Below, one piece after another: positions 44,711 through 55,404 of a stretch of 64,000 bases of DNA. Each line of letters starts with the position of its first letter. Positions within the stretch are counted from its first letter, which is position 1. The DNA is from Anaspis maculata (taxonomy: Eukaryota > Arthropoda > Insecta > Coleoptera > Scraptiidae). Below the pieces are notes generated by a model. It worked only from the letters and a program-made list of their open reading frames with translations, was not told where the DNA came from and ran no database searches. The translations under genes and the position numbers were made by a program. The stretch is from assembly GCA_949128115.1 (NCBI GenBank), contig OX421961.1:81451277-81515276 (forward strand). Direction: 5' to 3'.

Positions 44711-45766
44711 ATATACAGGGTGGTCCGATTTTTATGTCATTAAATTCAAGGATCGATAGAGAATGAAAAATGAAGGGGACTTTCTCCAGAAGATATATTT
44801 GAGAAATGTCTAATAACAGAGATACAGCCCTTCAAAGTTGGAAATAAATAATCGTTTTTTTCGCATAACTTTTGAACCGTTTAACCGATTCGATCATAAA
44901 TAGAACCAAAGGTTCACTGAAATTATTCCCTGTCGAACAATCATAACATGTTCTATAAAAAAGTTTCAGGGGCTTAAACATTAGGGGGTGACTGTACTTT
45001 TCTCCCCGTATTTTTCACCCCCCTGGTCATTTTTGGAAACTGTTCATAATTCTGAATTCTACGATCAATTGTGAAGAAAAAATCACTGTTGCAAAATTTT
45101 GATTAGAGGCTTCGTTTAGGAGATGTTTTGGTTTGAAACTTTGGGAAACATCTCGAAATCGCCACTTTCAAAGGTCTAAAAATTAAAATCCAAAGAAACT
45201 CATGATTTCTCAGCTGAAATAGGTTTTCTGAATTTTTAAGTTGATAAACCACCATTTTTTCCAAACATGGGAAATTTTCAGTAAAAAAACAATTTGGGTT
45301 CTGGAAAGTGGCGATTTCGGGATGTTTTCCAAAGTTTCAAACTCGAATGTCCCCTAAACGAAGCCTCTAATGAAAATTTTGCAAGAGTGACTTTTTCTTC
45401 TAAATTGAACGTAGAATTCAAAATTATAAACAGTTTTCAAAAATAACTGGTGAGTCAGAAATAGGGGGGGGGGGGGGGGAGTAGGAACACCCCCTGATAT
45501 CTACGCTCCTGAAACTTTTTCATGGAACATGTTATGATTGTTCGACAGGGGATAAGTTCATGAAACCTTTGGATCTATTTTGAATGAAATCGGTTGAACG
45601 GTTCAAAAGTTATGCGGAAAAAACGATTATTTATTCCCAACTTTGAAGGGCTGTATCTCTGTTATTAGGCATTTCTCAAATATGTTTTCTGAAGAAAGTC
45701 CCCTTTATTTTTCATTTTCTATTGATCCTTAAATTTGATGACATAAAACGAGGACCACCCTGTATA
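44711..45766. mobile_element. Fold-back element bounded exactly by TATACAGGGTGGTCC
   Basis: The left end TATACAGGGTGGTCCGATTT and its complement at the right end (about 45745-45766) coincide with the palindrome limits. Arms of about 500 bp meet near 45235. Landmarks are AACAGAGATACAGCCCTTCA near 44814 with its complement near 45645, and GTTCGACAGGGGATAAGTTC-type blocks on both sides. A G-run of about 14 (45466-45479) marks one arm; the other has GGGGGTGAC and CCCCCC-type equivalents. If the element is taken to start at CAGGG, the flanks are TATA on both sides. This is the clearest example of the TACAGGGTG-ended type. Confidence 0.92.
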
Positions 45767-45795
45767 GTTCCCATTATCTACCTATCCATGCCAAT

Positions 45796-45928
45796 AATAG
45801 TATATTATTTAACAGAGGGTAATGACTGCTTCTTATTCATGAGGATGCAGTTTGCCGACACGAGCCTTGGCGAGTGTCGTGAAGCATCCGAATGAGTAAT
45901 AGCCATTACCCGCGAGTAGAATACTATG
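45796..45928. repeat. Hairpin with GGGTAATG arms
   Basis: Outer ATAGTAT and ATACTAT, then GGGTAATG and CATTACCC, TTATTCATGAGGATGCA and TGCATCCGAATGAGTAAT (with small gaps), and the inner GACACGAG against the GAGTGTCG region all pair in order. It is probably a small MITE. The loop holds CCTTGG. Confidence 0.75.
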
Positions 45929-45943
45929 CTTTATCCAGTCCTA

Positions 45944-46005
45944 TTGAAAAATACAGGCATGTATGCGCGTGATAATGCGTTCATCATTCAATAGGACTGG
46001 ACTCG
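45944..46005. repeat. Small inverted repeat CCAGTCCTATTGA
   Basis: CCAGTCCTATTGA near 45947 is complemented by TCAATAGGACTGG near 45989. It is next to the preceding hairpin and may be its outer part or a separate small hairpin. Confidence 0.6.
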
Positions 46006-46540
46006 GGACAGGATAAATTTAATTTTTCAAAAATGTAAATAAATCATTCTGTTACGCTTTTTTACCAGATTATTAGTACCTAGATATACCATATTTCATT
46101 ATTTATTTATTTATTTATTATTTATTCGGCGTTCTTTGTTCATGAATTATAAAATAAAAGTGGTTTTAGTACATTTTCTGGGGCTATATCTTTTTTGTAA
46201 CTCTGAATTTTGACTTGACACACCTTTCATGGCTTGGAAGGAATGTAAAGAATGAAAGGAATGCAAAGAATCTATGGTTGAGTGTTAGCTGCTTTATTCT
46301 TTATTACCATGTATAACTTGCGAAGACAAAATATTCCACCAGGATGAGTTTCAGGATGCAAAATACCGGTGGGTTCCAAAATAAACCGATAATTCAAATA
46401 AGTACGTTCTCAAAAATTTTTGTCGGAGCAACCTAAATTCAACTGACCTGAACTCCATGAACTACCAATACATTTAATACAGGACAGGGTTTAAATAAAA
46501 GAGTAAAATTGTGAAATAAATATTTCATCATTTCCTTAGA

Positions 46541-46731
46541 ATTCCATTCAGGAGTTCTGTAGTGGAACCACGAGCACTCGACAGTTGTCGATCTCGAGAA
46601 TTTCCCCTTTCCCCTATACACCCTTCACCCTAATTTCCCCTCTCCCCTCTGCACTCTTCACACTTGAGAAAAGGGAAAATTGTCGAGATCGATAACTGTC
46701 GAGTGCTCGTGGTTCCACCACTGCATGGAAT
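46541..46731. repeat. Hairpin MITE, GTGGAACCACGAGCACTCGA arms
   Basis: ATTCCATTCAGGAGTTCTGT, then GTGGAACCACGAGCACTCGA and CAGTTGTCGATCTCGAGAA, is mirrored to 46731. The loop is a pyrimidine-rich double repeat (CCCCTTTCCCCTATACACCC and CCCCTCTCCCCTCTGCACTC). The stem spans about 65 bp. No TSD is fixed. Confidence 0.82.
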
Positions 46732-46951
46732 ACACAAAAAAGTGAAAAATGACTAGCTTTGAAATTAATTCAACTACTTGACTATCGTCAGTCAGTTTGG
46801 AATGGCAAATTCTCAAAAGCCAACTTCATAATTAGGCGGTCATAGCTCATAATATATCAATAATTGAGGAATCCATCAGGATCACTTTTGCGGTACTGAA
46901 TTCTGGTACACCTGTATACTAATTGAATCTTTCAGCGCATAGTCAAGTCGA

Positions 46952-46974
46952 GTAGGGTAGGGTAGGGTAGGGTA
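46952..46974 (+). repeat. (TAGGG)n microsatellite
   Basis: Four to five consecutive TAGGG units. This is not the arthropod telomere unit TTAGG. The run is short and isolated. Confidence 0.9.
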
Positions 46975-48290
46975 TAGTGCACAGCCCCGCTGACAAGTCC
47001 GGCAATTATCCTGTCAAGCAATTTTTAGGCGATCAAAATCCTCGTCTCATCTAAACCGCCTTATTACACTCCGAATCCATCATCGACCGTCCGTAATCTT
47101 ATTAAGCAGGCCTCTATAGCTTATAATCTGCAAGTTTACGACAAATCGCTGTCAAAACGTCACAAGATGCATCCCACCATAATGCCACGCTCAATCGATA
47201 AAAGTTTATGTTCACGTCGTTAATTAAAGTATCCGGCGCATCACTCGATGGCATCCTTTATCTTTTTTAGCATTGGCACGACCATAAGAATGAGTGCGAG
47301 TGCGGTGCATACCTCAAGATATTTGCACAAGAGAAACTTAATAGGATGCAAAATGTTTCGGGGCGCTCCGCAACCGTAAAAAGGTTTAATATTTAATTTA
47401 CAGGGCGTTCCAGTATGCCATAAATACCTCCTGAATGCACACTTAATACTTACGCGCGGCAAGCAGTGGCCGACAACAACGGCCATTTAATTAAGTTTAC
47501 ATGAGTCAGAATCTCTCGATCGTAAAAATTTAAGGAAAGAACAAATAAAAGAACGCGCTCCTTTAGTATTCATTAGGATTAAATAATTTAATGGAGAGTT
47601 CGAGTGCGCTTAAATTGTTTGCTTTTTGATTAGTGTTCGAGTGGCTTCTACGACGACTCCTTGCCCGGTCTTGGGAAGTCAAGCGTTGGCTGATGCGAGT
47701 GAAGAGGGCACTGTTCTATTGTTGTTCTACCGGAAGTACTCGGAGAATGTAATTATCGGCTGTGCATAATTTAGCTCTTTTTTCGATTATTTGCACACTT
47801 CACAGCACTTTTATAAGCGCTTGTAAGTTTCACCATCACGCCTTTTTCCGCCAATCGCATCAGTGGCAGGGATTTCACCGTGATGGGAATCGACTTGGAT
47901 CGGTTATAATTTACGAACTTCCTTTTCAAGGATAAGAACTTCGCCAACAGATAATTAGTAGTAATGCTGGCATGCTGATTGAGTTGTACCTGTAACTTTA
48001 AACGCTCTCTTTATATTGCTGACAGAATCTTTCATTTATGAACGAGTATTATATCTACACAAATATCAATGTGTAGTACAATATTTTTTGATGCAACTTG
48101 TAAACTGCCCGTAGGTTTTTGAGAACCACTGTGATTTCAGCTACCATGGTAGAGTACTCCGAATAGCAGTCAATTTCAAGTGCAGGCATATGGTCTTGTC
48201 CATGAAAACCAAAATAATAGATTTATCGTTTCTGCTCTGTGAAGTCCTATATCACGTCTGTGCATGGGATCATTTCTTGCTCTTAAACTG
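46975..48290. other. Mostly unique DNA
   Basis: No palindrome, tandem array or recognisable gene. It contains TTAATTAA-type AT words, a stretch of moderate G+C near 47640-47720 and short frames only. It is possibly host intergenic or intronic DNA. Confidence 0.4.
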
Positions 48291-48295
48291 ACTAA

Positions 48296-48752
48296 CTGAC
48301 AGGACATTTCATCAACTCGCCGATTCACCGAAAGACATTTGACCAACTGATTTTTGGCTCAAGTATTCTTTTTTTTAGATCTATCAGGTAAGAAGTTCAT
48401 TTTTGACTCAAGTATCTTTCTTCTTTTTAAACCCACCGATAAGGAGTCTATCCTCGACTCAAGTATTATCCTGCTACTCAGACCAACGCGTCTGAGTAAA
48501 GCGTTGATTTTTGACTTCAGTATCATCTTTTTTCTCCAAATCCACCAGATAAGGAATTAATTTTTAACTCATGTATCTTCCTTCGTTAACGGCGAGTGGG
48601 TCAATTATTGTCGTGTCGGTGAATCAGCAAGTCGGTATAAAATATCCTGTCCCTGTCGCGACGAGTCGGTGAAATGTCTTGCCAGTCACTAGGCGGTCCA
48701 TCAATTGTGAATTTGGTGTCGATGAAAATGTCCTGTCGGTAAATTGGTAGTC
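48296..48752. mobile_element. Element with CTGACAGGACATTTCATC ends
   Basis: The left end CTGACAGGACATTTCATC near 48296 is complemented by GATGAAAATGTCCTGTCGG near 48722-48740. The interior is mostly a minisatellite (next entry) followed by a TCGG-rich segment with GTCGGTGAATC and GTCGGTGAAAT words. No transposase. The right limit is approximate. Confidence 0.6.
48346..48575 (+). repeat. ~60-bp tandem repeat, four units
   Basis: The units share TTTTTGACTCAAGTATC, a T-rich tract and CCACCGATAAGGA or similar. Starts fall near 48350, 48409, 48453 and 48511, so the spacing is not constant. One frame through it gives repeated SSI-LL motifs, a by-product of the repeat. Confidence 0.75.
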
Positions 48753-48959
48753 GACAGAATGGACCAAACCCTACCTCGTATTCATTTGTGTTCTTCCATT
48801 TCCATTTGTGTTTGTTTTAAATTATATTTTTCTGTCATCGCTGGAAAAAAATCATCGTCATGTCTGCCGCGGGATTTCTCATCGTAGCATCCTTCCTGCA
48901 ACGTCTTTGGAAACTAGTATCCAGGAAAACATGGAAAATTTTCTTCGAAGTTGGAATTA

Positions 48960-49113
48960 GGGTCGGTATTTTCATATCACATATCAACTGTCTGGTATCT
49001 CTAAACTGGAAGGCAAATACCGCGGAAACAGTTACCCATTGTAACAATTGTATCTATGGTATTTACCGTCCAGATAAAGTTATCTAGAGATGGAATGATG
49101 GAAATACCGACCC
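48960..49113. mobile_element. PIF/Harbinger-type MITE, 154 bp, TSD TTA
   Basis: The ends are GGGTCGGTATTTTCAT and ATGGAAATACCGACCC. TTA lies on both sides (48957-48959 and 49114-49116). Inner blocks GGTATCTCTA near 48990 and TAGAGAT-type near 49085 also pair. The right TTA is shared with the next MITE. No coding capacity. Confidence 0.9.
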
Positions 49114-49116
49114 TTA

Positions 49117-49524
49117 TGCCCGATTGCACAAAGGTGGTATCAAATTTTAGTTCGGTACTAAACACAGGATCAAATTTTTGAAGTGGAATAAAATGCAAAC
49201 CCAGTTACTTCAAGGGGAGATTATGATGGGAATACAAAATATGGCTCCAAGCGATTATTTCAATACCGAAACAAACTTGGGGTATCACACACTTGTCGCT
49301 TGTTTTTAATTATAAAGAAAAGATCTGACAGTTTCGGTAAGATGTGTTCTACAAGCCAAAATAAAGACTGTCTCACCTGGGTTTTGATGTTCAAATACTC
49401 GCCTGGGGCTATATTTTGTATTCCTAACTGGGTTTGCATTTTATTCCACTTCAATGATTTGATCCCGTGATTCCCGTGTTTAGTACCGGACTAAAATTTG
49501 ATACCACCTTTGTGCAATCGGGCA
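49117..49524. mobile_element. PIF/Harbinger-type MITE, 408 bp, TSD TTA
   Basis: The first 35 bases (TGCCCGATTGCACAAAGGTG, then GTATCAAATTTTAGT) are perfectly mirrored at the right end. TTA lies at 49114-49116 and 49525-49527. The arms continue with GTACTAAACAC and GGAATAAAATGCAAACCC blocks to about 120 bp. The right arm contains a few extra bases. The centre (49206-49400) has a mirrored TACAAAATATGGCTCC block and otherwise unrecognised DNA. Confidence 0.94.
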
Positions 49525-49574
49525 TTAGAGAGAGAAATTAAATATAATCTGCAGGAAATGGAAAACTGTGTTTT

Positions 49575-49964
49575 GGAAAATTTCAATTTTCCGGGAAAAA
49601 CCCCAAATCTTTTTTCAAATCATCTTATTGTAAAAATCGTCAATTGACGCTCCACTTTAAGCTCCATCATTCAAGTCCGGTTTCGGAAACCTAGGCCGGT
49701 TTTACATTTTCAATCGAAAAATTCCCGGTTTAAAAAGAATGTTCAAATATGTTCAAGAACCAGTCACCTCTTGTTCATAAAAATTGTTGAAAATCTGTTA
49801 ACGGAATAAAAAGTTGGAGATTTTGCAGTTTTTCCAGAAAGAAAAACTCGTTAACCGTTGGTTCGATTTCAAAATTTTTATTGAAGAATTCGATGAGAAG
49901 TAAAACAATAACTTGGCAAAAAATAGTGAAAAATACCTTGAATTTTTTCCCAATCATTTTGCTA
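49575..49964 (-). repeat. Dispersed repeat shared with 57.6 and 60.5 kb, inverted
   Basis: The minus strand resembles 57730-57960 (AAATCGAACCAACGG, AAAAACTGCA, GATTTTCAA, ACAAGAGGT, TTGAACA, then the ACCGG-type end). It includes words such as GTCAATTGACG. Identity looks moderate, so this is an older family. The structure is unknown, with no TIRs seen. Confidence 0.55.
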
Positions 49965-50747
49965 CTACACCTTTTCCAGTTGTAGTTCAGAAAATATCAA
50001 TTGTATTTCAGATATCGTCAATTGAATTTCAGAATTTATCAAGTGTAGTTCAGAAAGCGTCAATTGTATTTCGGATTAGTCACTTGTAGTTCAGAAGGCG
50101 TCAATTGTATTTCAGATTTATCAAATGTAGTTCAGAAAACTTGAACTGTACATCAGATTATGTCAATTGTATTTCAGAAAGCGTCAATTGAAGTTCAGAA
50201 GGCGTCAATTGTAGTTCAGAAGACATCAGTTGCATCTCTGATTAGTAGAATGTAGTTCAGAAAGTATCAATTTTATTCGGACTCCTGCAAACTGAGACAC
50301 TTTTGCACAGCCACAGCTTCGAACTCTTGATCTTCTTGTATGATGAACTGCAGATATTCGGCACATCTTCTGTGTAACAGATGCCTGCAGGGGTGTTAAT
50401 CGCACGACCGGCTTCCGCAGCACTGAAGAACGACAAATGCTACAATTATCTTGGAGCTGCATTGATTGATAAATTAAACATATAAATTATTTTCTGAACT
50501 ACAAATTACATGTTCTGAAATACAAATCACGCTTTCTGATATACAAATGATGCTTTCTCAAATTCAATTTATTAATCTGAAATACAATTGACTGTTTCTG
50601 AAATACATTTGACTAATCTGAAATAAAATTGATACTTTCTGAACTACATTTTACTAATCTGAAATGCAATTGACGTCTTCTGAACTACAATTGACGATAT
50701 CTGAAATACAACTGATATTTTCTGAACTACAACTGGAAAAGGTGTAG
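49965..50747. mobile_element. Fold-back built of ~19-bp repeats
   Basis: The ends CTACACCTTTTCCAGTTGTA and complement are mirrored. Each arm (49965-50275 and 50485-50747) is a tandem array of a unit close to GTCAATTGTATTTCAGAAA, with alternating GTAGTTCAG and GTATTTCAG. The centre (50276-50484) is different, richer in G+C, and contains a 78-codon frame on the minus strand without a known domain. Tandemly repeated arms around a unique centre recall the Drosophila FB (foldback) type of organisation. Confidence 0.88.
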
Positions 50748-50749
50748 AA

Positions 50750-53630
50750 CGAGTCAAGGAATTTACTTTTGACAAGAAATTCACAAGTTGTGCTTCATTC
50801 TGTATGGATCTCCTGTGATCATCCATATAATTATAAAATATATAAGAAATTTTACAAGGAGGAAAGTAATGTAATCATCATGGGCTGGGTGGATGTTTGG
50901 GAGGATGTAAAAGACTTATCTGAGGGATGTTGAATGTGGACCCTGTGTGACTGATATTTACTAAAGACGTTTTTGCTAGTTTGATTTGAAAATTATATTC
51001 ATTGCAAACCGGGTTACAATAAGGATACAACAATACAAGACACATTAGAGAATGGTGGTATGTATTATTGCTTTGTCATTAAGAGGAATGTTATAAATTT
51101 GCATTGGGTATTTTAATAATTATTGACAGACGAACGTTTAAACACAGGCTATTAATCACTGCGTGCTAATAAATACACATCAGTTCAATTATCACACTCA
51201 GATATCGTTTTGCTTACCTTCGCCAATATGATCACTTTTGCTGCGAATTCAAATCCACCCTGTCCTGATGCAGCTTGCCCTTCCTTATTTATACTCGCGT
51301 GTTGTATTCGAGAGTATTACACTTGCCTTTCAGTATATTACAGCATTGGCCAGTTAATTTACAGTGGTTCTATAAAAATCTGCTTTCGTACGTTCTGGCA
51401 CGCTCTTGGAGCACGGAACTCCACCAGTTCCAGGGTTGTGTGTGCGCGTCGGGATCTCCAGCGAATTTCGTAACAGTAACTTCACAAAACTCAGCGGCAA
51501 GTTTTTGGGTGGCTCCTCCGCCAGTTGTACGGGTTTGTGGCTTATCCCGGGTCTGGGTCTCCAGCTCAATACTAAGGACGTGACTAAGGATTCCATCCAA
51601 GGAAATTCGAATACATAATTTTTTCAAAAAAATATACTTCCTGCAAGAGTTAGGAACAACGTTTTCCATACAAGCGGACGGAAAGTAACATATTATATAA
51701 TGCATACAAAATTAAACATTAAAAACTTAATTGGGAAGAGTAAACAGTTGAATATTATTATCAATTCTTTGTCGGAACGCTGGCGAAATTTCGCTGTCAA
51801 CAGCTCTAAGCTAGCAACTTTCGCTTACTCCAATGGAACGTTCGGTACAAAATAAATACGGAGTCGGAGTTGAAATTGATACCCTATCCAGTTGCTCAAA
51901 CCGATAGCCTGGATTATTTCAGGTGAAATTTCGCATGTCATGAATCTTTTTGCTATCATTTATACTGTCGCCAGCTCTGCGCTGAACTCCAAAAATCTGA
52001 AAATGCAAAAACTCATTTTTTAAAAATTCATTAACAAGTGGTTTTTCAGCCCGACGGCAATATACTCGCTCCAAGAATAATTTTGTCAAGATAAACTATC
52101 ACATCCGCCTAGAAGCTTGATGTTTATTGCATATTTTCACAGAAACTGAAGAAAACCAGCTCATATATTCTAGCATTTCTAGCCGCATGTATCAAGGATT
52201 CCTGACGACTATCATGAAGTTGAATGTTTAATAACTTAACGTCAATGGCGCTGGAAGAACGTTATTAAAAATGATGTAGATAGTTTGATTGAATAATGTC
52301 GGTGACTAATGATCGGCTTCATCATAAAATAACTGAAATGAAAGCCGAAGGGGGCAGTCAGACGAGACAGCGAAGAAATGTGCGCCTCGTAATGCAAAAT
52401 AATTAAGCTGCCGTTTAAGACGTTAAACCCGTCGCAATTTTTCAGGCCGCTAACTGCAATAATAAAGTTGCAAAATTACCGTAAACCTTCCCTTGGGCCT
52501 GTTGCCGGCAACACATAGTTGATTTTAACAGATTACTCGGGGAGTTTCTTAAAAAATATTACAGGCAATTAAGGTATGAATTGTAGAGCAGACGTGATTC
52601 AAGCAAGATTTGTGGCTGTAGCCGCTATATAGAACCTCAAAAACAGAAGCTTTCTAATATCTCGGGGGAAGTGCCTGCCCAATTACCGACGTAACGACGT
52701 CACAAACAGTATAGAAGCCAAAAGCTGCCGGGGCTTCCCCGCGTGCTGCCTTACACCTAATCATGCGGTGCGTGCATCCTATCATTGAACAATCTGCTCG
52801 GGATCTACCGGCATTCTACACCATTTTTAATTAATTTTTAATTAAGATTTGTGTCCTGTGTTTCCAAATATAAAACAGGATCAGACGCTGATTTTAATGA
52901 GATTTAAATTGGTCGGATCATCGCCGTGACTTTCACATAGGTAGGTACTGATACAATATTGGGACTGGGAGCACCAGCTCAGGGAATCAATTATTCTCGA
53001 AGCGCAAAGCTTGGTTGTTACCGCCTCGCCTGGATGCATAGTTGTGGGAAACGTGATCCCAGTTGATTTTATTATTCATTCGTGCCGGGTCTGTGAAGAA
53101 AATCTTGTGTAAATAAATATATATGGTTTCTCCATGAGCTTCCAATAATCCTTCACTATAGTGCATCATGCACTACATACATATTTCCAATGTAGGGCCA
53201 CGCAGAGCCCAGACTCTTACAAAGTGATAGTGAACCTTGAAGGTATTTCATCCATCTTCATCAACTTTTTGTTTGTCATAGGTAATGCTATTTTTTAAAT
53301 TGATTGGGTAAAGTTATTTTGTATAGGCAAGATAACAAAACATTTGACAAAAAATCTTGATCAACGGCTGCTTTACATTGAAGTTGATTATATTCAGCTG
53401 AATTATAGGTGTGTTTTTTCAAGTCCCGTTCTAATGTACAAATAATTTGTAACTCCGCGGCCGATACAATACAATACAATACAAGGAGCAAAAATCATTT
53501 CAAATTTGCACTTTGTCTTCAAAGGACGATTTAAGAGAAGACGTGTTCTTCCATTTTGTTGTGGAGGCACATGGAGGCTCCCAAAAAGTTTAGACGCAAT
53601 AACTTCCGACCTATCAAAAAAAAAAACTAA
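50750..53630. other. Long low-repeat stretch, no gene called
   Basis: No mirrored arms. The G+C-richer part at 51250-51600 has open frames on both strands (up to 111 codons on the minus strand), none recognisable. The parts at 52300-52800 have ordinary, non-repetitive composition. A CAATACAATACAATACAATA microsatellite lies near 53466-53485. Exons of a host gene could hide here, but I cannot support any. Confidence 0.4.
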
Positions 53631-53635
53631 AACTA

Positions 53636-54624
53636 TGTGACACGGTGTCAAATTTTACAAAAAAATTTCATGAAGATTTTTGTGAAAATATTTTTGTGCA
53701 TGACACGATGTGATATTTTTCAAGAAATTTTTGACAGGTTCTTTCATGTTCATGCTTTCGGTGGTCGGCCAAAAAATTGGTTTTACCCCAGGTTTGGCTC
53801 TGATGTCGGCTATTGATACGATATATAGGCTTGACGTCCCTCAATGGCTCAATGCCCTGGTAGGCATTGTTTACAGCTTGGTAGGTATTCCCCGTTTAGC
53901 AGAGCCACTCCGTCCCTGGGCCACGACCACGACCACGACATCGAAAGGTTCATTTTTCAAAAACTCGCACCGTGTGGAAGGCCAGAAACCGCCACATGAC
54001 CATGACGGAACAGGCATCAGCTAATAATCTGCTGGATAAGTGAGCCACACAAGTATGGCTCTGAAGACAACCACTCACTAATTCACACAATCAAAAATTT
54101 CACACTTGCACTCTGCCCAGCAGAGTCATGCACCTTCCATTCTGACCCAGAGACTCCGGTTTTTGGTCCTGTTCAAGAGAATCATCATCTCAGTTATCTG
54201 CTGTGGTTATCTGTTTAACAAGGATTTCTGTCCATTGCTGGCAGAATACTCGCCCATCATGGAAACGGCGGTCTGATTGCGCGAGGCAGGATCAAAACGA
54301 ATGAGAATTATTGTCACGCAAATGTCAAAAAATATTTAGAGCAGATGTCAAATAATTTACTTGAAAATTTCTATGAAGATTTACAAGAAAATTTCATGTA
54401 TTATAGCTGTATTACACTACACAATTTCTTGTACAATTTCTTGAACCATCTGCCAAATTAGTGTCAAAAAACAATAAACTTGATTGTTGATTTGACAGAT
54501 TGTACAAGAAATTGAACAAGAAATTGTGTAGTGTAATACAGCTATTACACGATGTTGAATTTTCAAAAAAATCTTCATGACGATCTTCATGAAAATTTTC
54601 TGTAAAATTTGACACCGTGTCACA
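53636..54624. mobile_element. 989-bp element with TGTGACACGGTGTCAAATTT ends
   Basis: The left end TGTGACACGGTGTCAAATTT, continuing TAC, is exactly mirrored at 54602-54624. Subterminal TTTCATGAAGATTTT-type words recur in both arms. The middle (53740-54320) is richer in G+C and includes a frame reading TPGLALMSAIDTIYRLDVPQ, then WLNALVGIVYSLVGIPRLAE; I cannot assign it. The right half contains a nested MITE (54406-54542). No TSD was identified. Confidence 0.8.
54406..54542. mobile_element. 137-bp MITE, GCTGTATTACACTACACAA family, copy 2
   Basis: The ends GCTGTATTACACTACACAAT and complement are flanked by TA on both sides (54404-54405 and 54543-54544). The interior matches the copy at 37473 in reverse order (AACCATCTGCCAAATTAGTG and GATTTGACAGA). 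A TA duplication suggests mobilisation by a Tc1/mariner-type transposase. It is nested in the 989-bp element. Confidence 0.93.
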
Positions 54625-55400
54625 CGGGCTTTACATTAGTTTTATCATGCCATTTTCCATGCTAAAAAAAATTCTTTCGAGCTTGTCAATGTCATTTTTA
54701 TATGGTTTTTATATTGAATGAAGTAATGAAATTTTATATCATTCGTCGCTATTGACCAGCACTCGAACTTTGTTCTTCGAGTTTCAAATGAAAAAGTCAT
54801 CCTGTTAGACCTTTTCCAAAATCTTATGACATATTCAGAGGCTACATGAAAAATGTTACAGAATGCGGTTTTCAAATTATTCGGCACTCTCCAGCTGATC
54901 TGAAAAAAGTTAATAACTGAAATTTTTCAAGAATATTTTTACCATTCCAATTCTTGTGTTGCAACGAACCAAGGATAACTTCAGGAGAACTTTCTGGCAA
55001 CATGAGTTGGTGCTCCTATTCCTCCCAAATTCGTGTTCCAAGAAAATTCTCCTGAAATTATTCTCGGTTAAGGTAGCAGCTAAATCTTTCTTTGGATATT
55101 TCCCTCATACGTCAAAAACGCGATAATTCGGCCACAAATTTTGAGGGTTGATAAGCGATAATCCGTAAGACCATATCGATAATTCAATCGATTTGTCATT
55201 GTTTAAACACCTACTGTCGAACAAACATGATGCGTGTCCAGTGTTAGCGTTGGACTCTGGACACTGTAGGGATGCTCATGCTCAAGCGAGTGCTCAAGGG
55301 ACCCAGAGGCACGTACAAGAAAGTGAAACGATTTGGGATTGCGCAGTCATAATGATTTCACACTTTTTTCGTCGGCCTCTGGTTCTCTTTTCTGTTCTGC
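54625..55400. other. No recognisable feature
   Basis: AT-rich DNA. A small inverted pair, AGGAGAACTTTCTGG near 54980 and CCAAGAAAATTCTCCT near 55037, is the only structure noticed. Confidence 0.4.
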
Positions 55401-55404
55401 GGCT

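Noticed and set aside
45466..45479. G14 run as a functional quadruplex
   Set aside because: A single homopolymer run in one arm with a much shorter counterpart in the other. Length may be a sequencing artefact.
46952..46974. Telomere-like (TAGGG)n
   Set aside because: The arthropod telomeric unit is TTAGG. This run has only four to five units and sits in the middle of unrelated DNA.
51370..51705. 111-codon minus-strand frame in G+C-richer DNA
   Set aside because: Frames of 70-100 codons are open on the other strand in the same place, and none is recognisable.
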